Below are positions 5,941 to 6,723 of a stretch of 6,723 nt of DNA, piece after piece (within the stretch, counting starts at the first letter, position 1; each line of letters opens with the position of its first letter). The notes under the pieces were generated by a model, which was not told the origin of the DNA, did no database searches, and worked only from the letters and a program-made list of their open reading frames with translations. The translations under genes were made by a program, and so were the position numbers. The stretch is taken from NCBI GenBank assembly GCA_934270705.1, contig CAKQQG010000060.1:1-6723 (forward strand), in the 5' to 3' direction. Source of the stretch: an uncultured Oxalobacter sp. (lineage in GTDB: Bacteria; Pseudomonadota; Gammaproteobacteria; Burkholderiales; Burkholderiaceae_D).

Positions 5941-6422
5941 ATATGGCCTCCTTCTTCTTGCGCATGGATACGTTCCTGTGAGAGCAGCCATGCCTTCAGC
6001 GGCAATCCGCCGCCATAGCCGGTCAGCGCGCCATCGGAACCGATGACACGGTGGCAGGGAATGACGATGGCGACGGGATTGCGGTGGTTGGCCATGCCGA
6101 CGGCACGGTATGCCTTCGGATGTCCTATCGCGCGGGCGATGTCGCCATAGCTGCGTGTCTCACCGTAGGGAATCGTTTTCAGGGCATTCCAGACCGCCAT
6201 CTGGAACGGTGTGCCGGAGAGTCTCAACGGCAGATCGAAGGTTTTGAGGCTGCCTTCGAAATAGGCGTCCAGTTGCGCTGCCGCACGGGCCAGTACGGGC
6301 GTTTGCCTGTCCTGTGCCGCCGGTGGCGGCGTGCCTGTCGTGTGAATGCCGATAATGTACCCGCCTTCTTCCAGAAGCGTCAGCGTGCCTGCAGGAAACG
6401 GGACAATCCGGTAATGGCGCAT
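5925..6422 (-). CDS. ogt: Methylated-DNA--[protein]-cysteine S-methyltransferase
   Basis: This is a suicide DNA-repair protein that moves the alkyl group from O6-alkylguanine (or O4-alkylthymine) to its own cysteine. Length is 165 residues, close to Ogt/MGMT proteins. The N-terminal domain is short and variable. The C-terminal DNA-binding domain starts at TPFQMAVWNALKTIPYGETRSYGDIARAIG (71-100, helix-turn-helix). It contains R106 in the YRAVGMA segment as the likely base-flipping arginine, then NPVAIVIPCHRVIGSDG (115-131) with nucleophile C123, and GYGGGLPLKAWLLSQE with E150. The start at 6422 (MRHYRIVPFP) is where the family normally starts and is the only nearby in-frame ATG, but it has no clear ribosome site. 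A better-placed ATG at 6453 is in a different frame. The stop lies 16 nt inside the muramidase gene. There is no Ada-type N-terminal regulator domain. Confidence 0.92.
   Translation of the reverse strand: MRHYRIVPFPAGTLTLLEEGGYIIGIHTTGTPPPAAQDRQTPVLARAAAQLDAYFEGSLKTFDLPLRLSGTPFQMAVWNALKTIPYGETRSYGDIARAIGHPKAYRAVGMANHRNPVAIVIPCHRVIGSDGALTGYGGGLPLKAWLLSQERIHAQEEGGHICLKN
5947..5953 (-). promoter_or_regulatory. Strong ribosome binding site of the muramidase gene
   Basis: A perfect AAGGAGG on the minus strand lies 6 nt before the ATG at 5940, inside the last codons of ogt. It excludes the longer in-frame reading to 5991 and suggests the muramidase is translated efficiently from the ogt transcript. 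Confidence 0.85.
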
Positions 6423-6459
6423 GGCGGGGTTCGTTTGTGGCCTGTATTGCCATACTGTA

Positions 6460-6466
6460 CCTTCTT
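6460..6466 (-). promoter_or_regulatory. Ribosome-site-like AAGAAGG in front of an out-of-frame ATG upstream of ogt
   Basis: AAGAAGG differs by one base from the consensus AAGGAGG and is 6 nt before an ATG at 6453. That ATG reads MAIQATNEPRH and continues for 97 codons inside ogt in the wrong frame. It is either chance, a leader start that feeds ogt by reinitiation, or the original ogt start separated by a one-base frameshift. Confidence 0.4.
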
Positions 6467-6508
6467 TTTCCGGGAAATGCCAATTATTCCGCGAAAAACA
6501 GGCTGTTA

Positions 6509-6550
6509 CCGGCTTGCGCCTGCGGTCGTGCACGGCGGGCAAGTCGCCGG
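6509..6550. repeat. Imperfect inverted repeat between the transporter gene and ogt
   Basis: CCGGCTTGCGCC at 6509-6520 pairs imperfectly with GGGCAAGTCGCCGG at 6537-6550, around a GC-rich loop containing GTGCAC. Read on the minus strand it is followed about 10 nt later by a run of five T (CCTGTTTTTCG), which makes it at best a weak terminator for the upstream transporter gene. Confidence 0.35.
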
Positions 6551-6560
6551 AAACCGGGAG

Positions 6561-6580
6561 CTGACTGTGTCTCTGACTGT
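6561..6580. repeat. Short direct repeat CTGACTGT, two copies
   Basis: CTGACTGT occurs at 6561-6568 and again at 6573-6580, just downstream of the transporter stop codon. The period is 12 bp. It is short enough to be chance, and no function is suggested by the sequence. Confidence 0.5.
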
Positions 6581-6583
6581 ATC

Positions 6584-6723
6584 TTATTGCCGGCTTTTTT
6601 CGATGGCTTTTTCCGCCAGCGTGCGGTTTCTGTTTTGCGTGACCAGAAAAACGCCGGTGAATACGAATGCGACGGCGACGGTTTTCATCAGGGTGAAGGT
6701 ATCCATTCCCCACAGGATGGCGA
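6584..6723 (-). CDS. C-terminal end of a probable EamA/DMT-family membrane transporter, partial
   Basis: This reading frame is open from the right edge to a TAA at 6584-6586 and is too short to appear as a full gene. The 45 residues visible contain one hydrophobic segment, TLMKTVAVAFVFTGVFLVTQ. It is preceded by AILWGMDTF and followed by a basic and polar tail, NRNRTLAEKAIEKSRQ. This fits the last membrane helix of drug/metabolite transporters, which commonly end with a G-v-x-L-V pattern and a charged cytoplasmic tail. It is followed by a 161-nt gap before ogt, so co-transcription is possible but not shown. With so little sequence, another polytopic membrane family cannot be excluded. Confidence 0.55.
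   Translation of the reverse strand, partial: AILWGMDTFTLMKTVAVAFVFTGVFLVTQNRNRTLAEKAIEKSRQ

Noticed and set aside
6423..6713. N-terminal extension of ogt to a start at 6713
   Set aside because: The extra residues overlap the transporter gene in another frame, are Arg/His-rich and unlike any Ogt N terminus, and the family start fits 6422.
1..6723. CRISPR array, tRNA, rRNA, insertion sequence or integrase
   Set aside because: No regularly spaced repeat series, no recognisable tRNA or rRNA sequence and no transposase or recombinase motifs were found on either strand.

Overview
The window looks like a proteobacterial chromosome, probably a betaproteobacterium (Burkholderiales/Oxalobacteraceae-like) or a gammaproteobacterium. 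The evidence is a moderately GC-rich composition, strong GGAGG-type ribosome sites, and the malonate decarboxylase gene order A-B-C-D-E-G. The taxonomic call is weak because nothing in the window is lineage-specific. Every gene I can support lies on the minus strand, so the window reads right to left.

Right end (6723 to 5329): the last 45 residues of a probable EamA/DMT-type membrane transporter. After a 161-nt gap comes ogt, a methylated-DNA--protein-cysteine methyltransferase, whose 3' end overlaps by 16 nt a small peptidoglycan-degrading enzyme of the DUF3380 N-acetylmuramidase family. This DNA-repair/lysin pair looks translationally coupled and is the least ordinary gene arrangement here.

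Middle (5328 to 4995): a 334-nt non-coding interval with several repeat structures. These are a 19-bp AT-rich dyad (ATTGCAT-N5-ATGTAAT), a separated inverted repeat of about 13 nt, and two 20-bp direct repeats with a 22-bp period just upstream of the mdcA ribosome site. It is the natural control region of the operon that follows. I could not find a convincing sigma-70 or sigma-54 promoter in it.

Left two thirds (4994 to 1): the biotin-independent malonate decarboxylase operon mdcA-mdcB-mdcC-mdcD-mdcE-mdcG. Junctions are overlapping or tightly spaced (TAATG, 14-nt gap, 8-nt overlap, ATGA, ATGA). MdcB and MdcG make and attach the 2'-(5''-triphosphoribosyl)-3'-dephospho-CoA prosthetic group on Ser25 of the acyl carrier protein MdcC. 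MdcA swaps malonyl for acetyl on the carrier. MdcD and MdcE then decarboxylate malonyl-S-ACP and regenerate acetyl-S-ACP. mdcG is cut by the left edge. The priming transacylase mdcH, any malonate transporter and any regulator would have to lie outside the window.

The core operon is a well-known system. The less explained parts are the repeat-rich leader, the ogt-muramidase coupling and the ambiguous ogt start. I see no CRISPR array, tRNA, rRNA, transposase or integrase.
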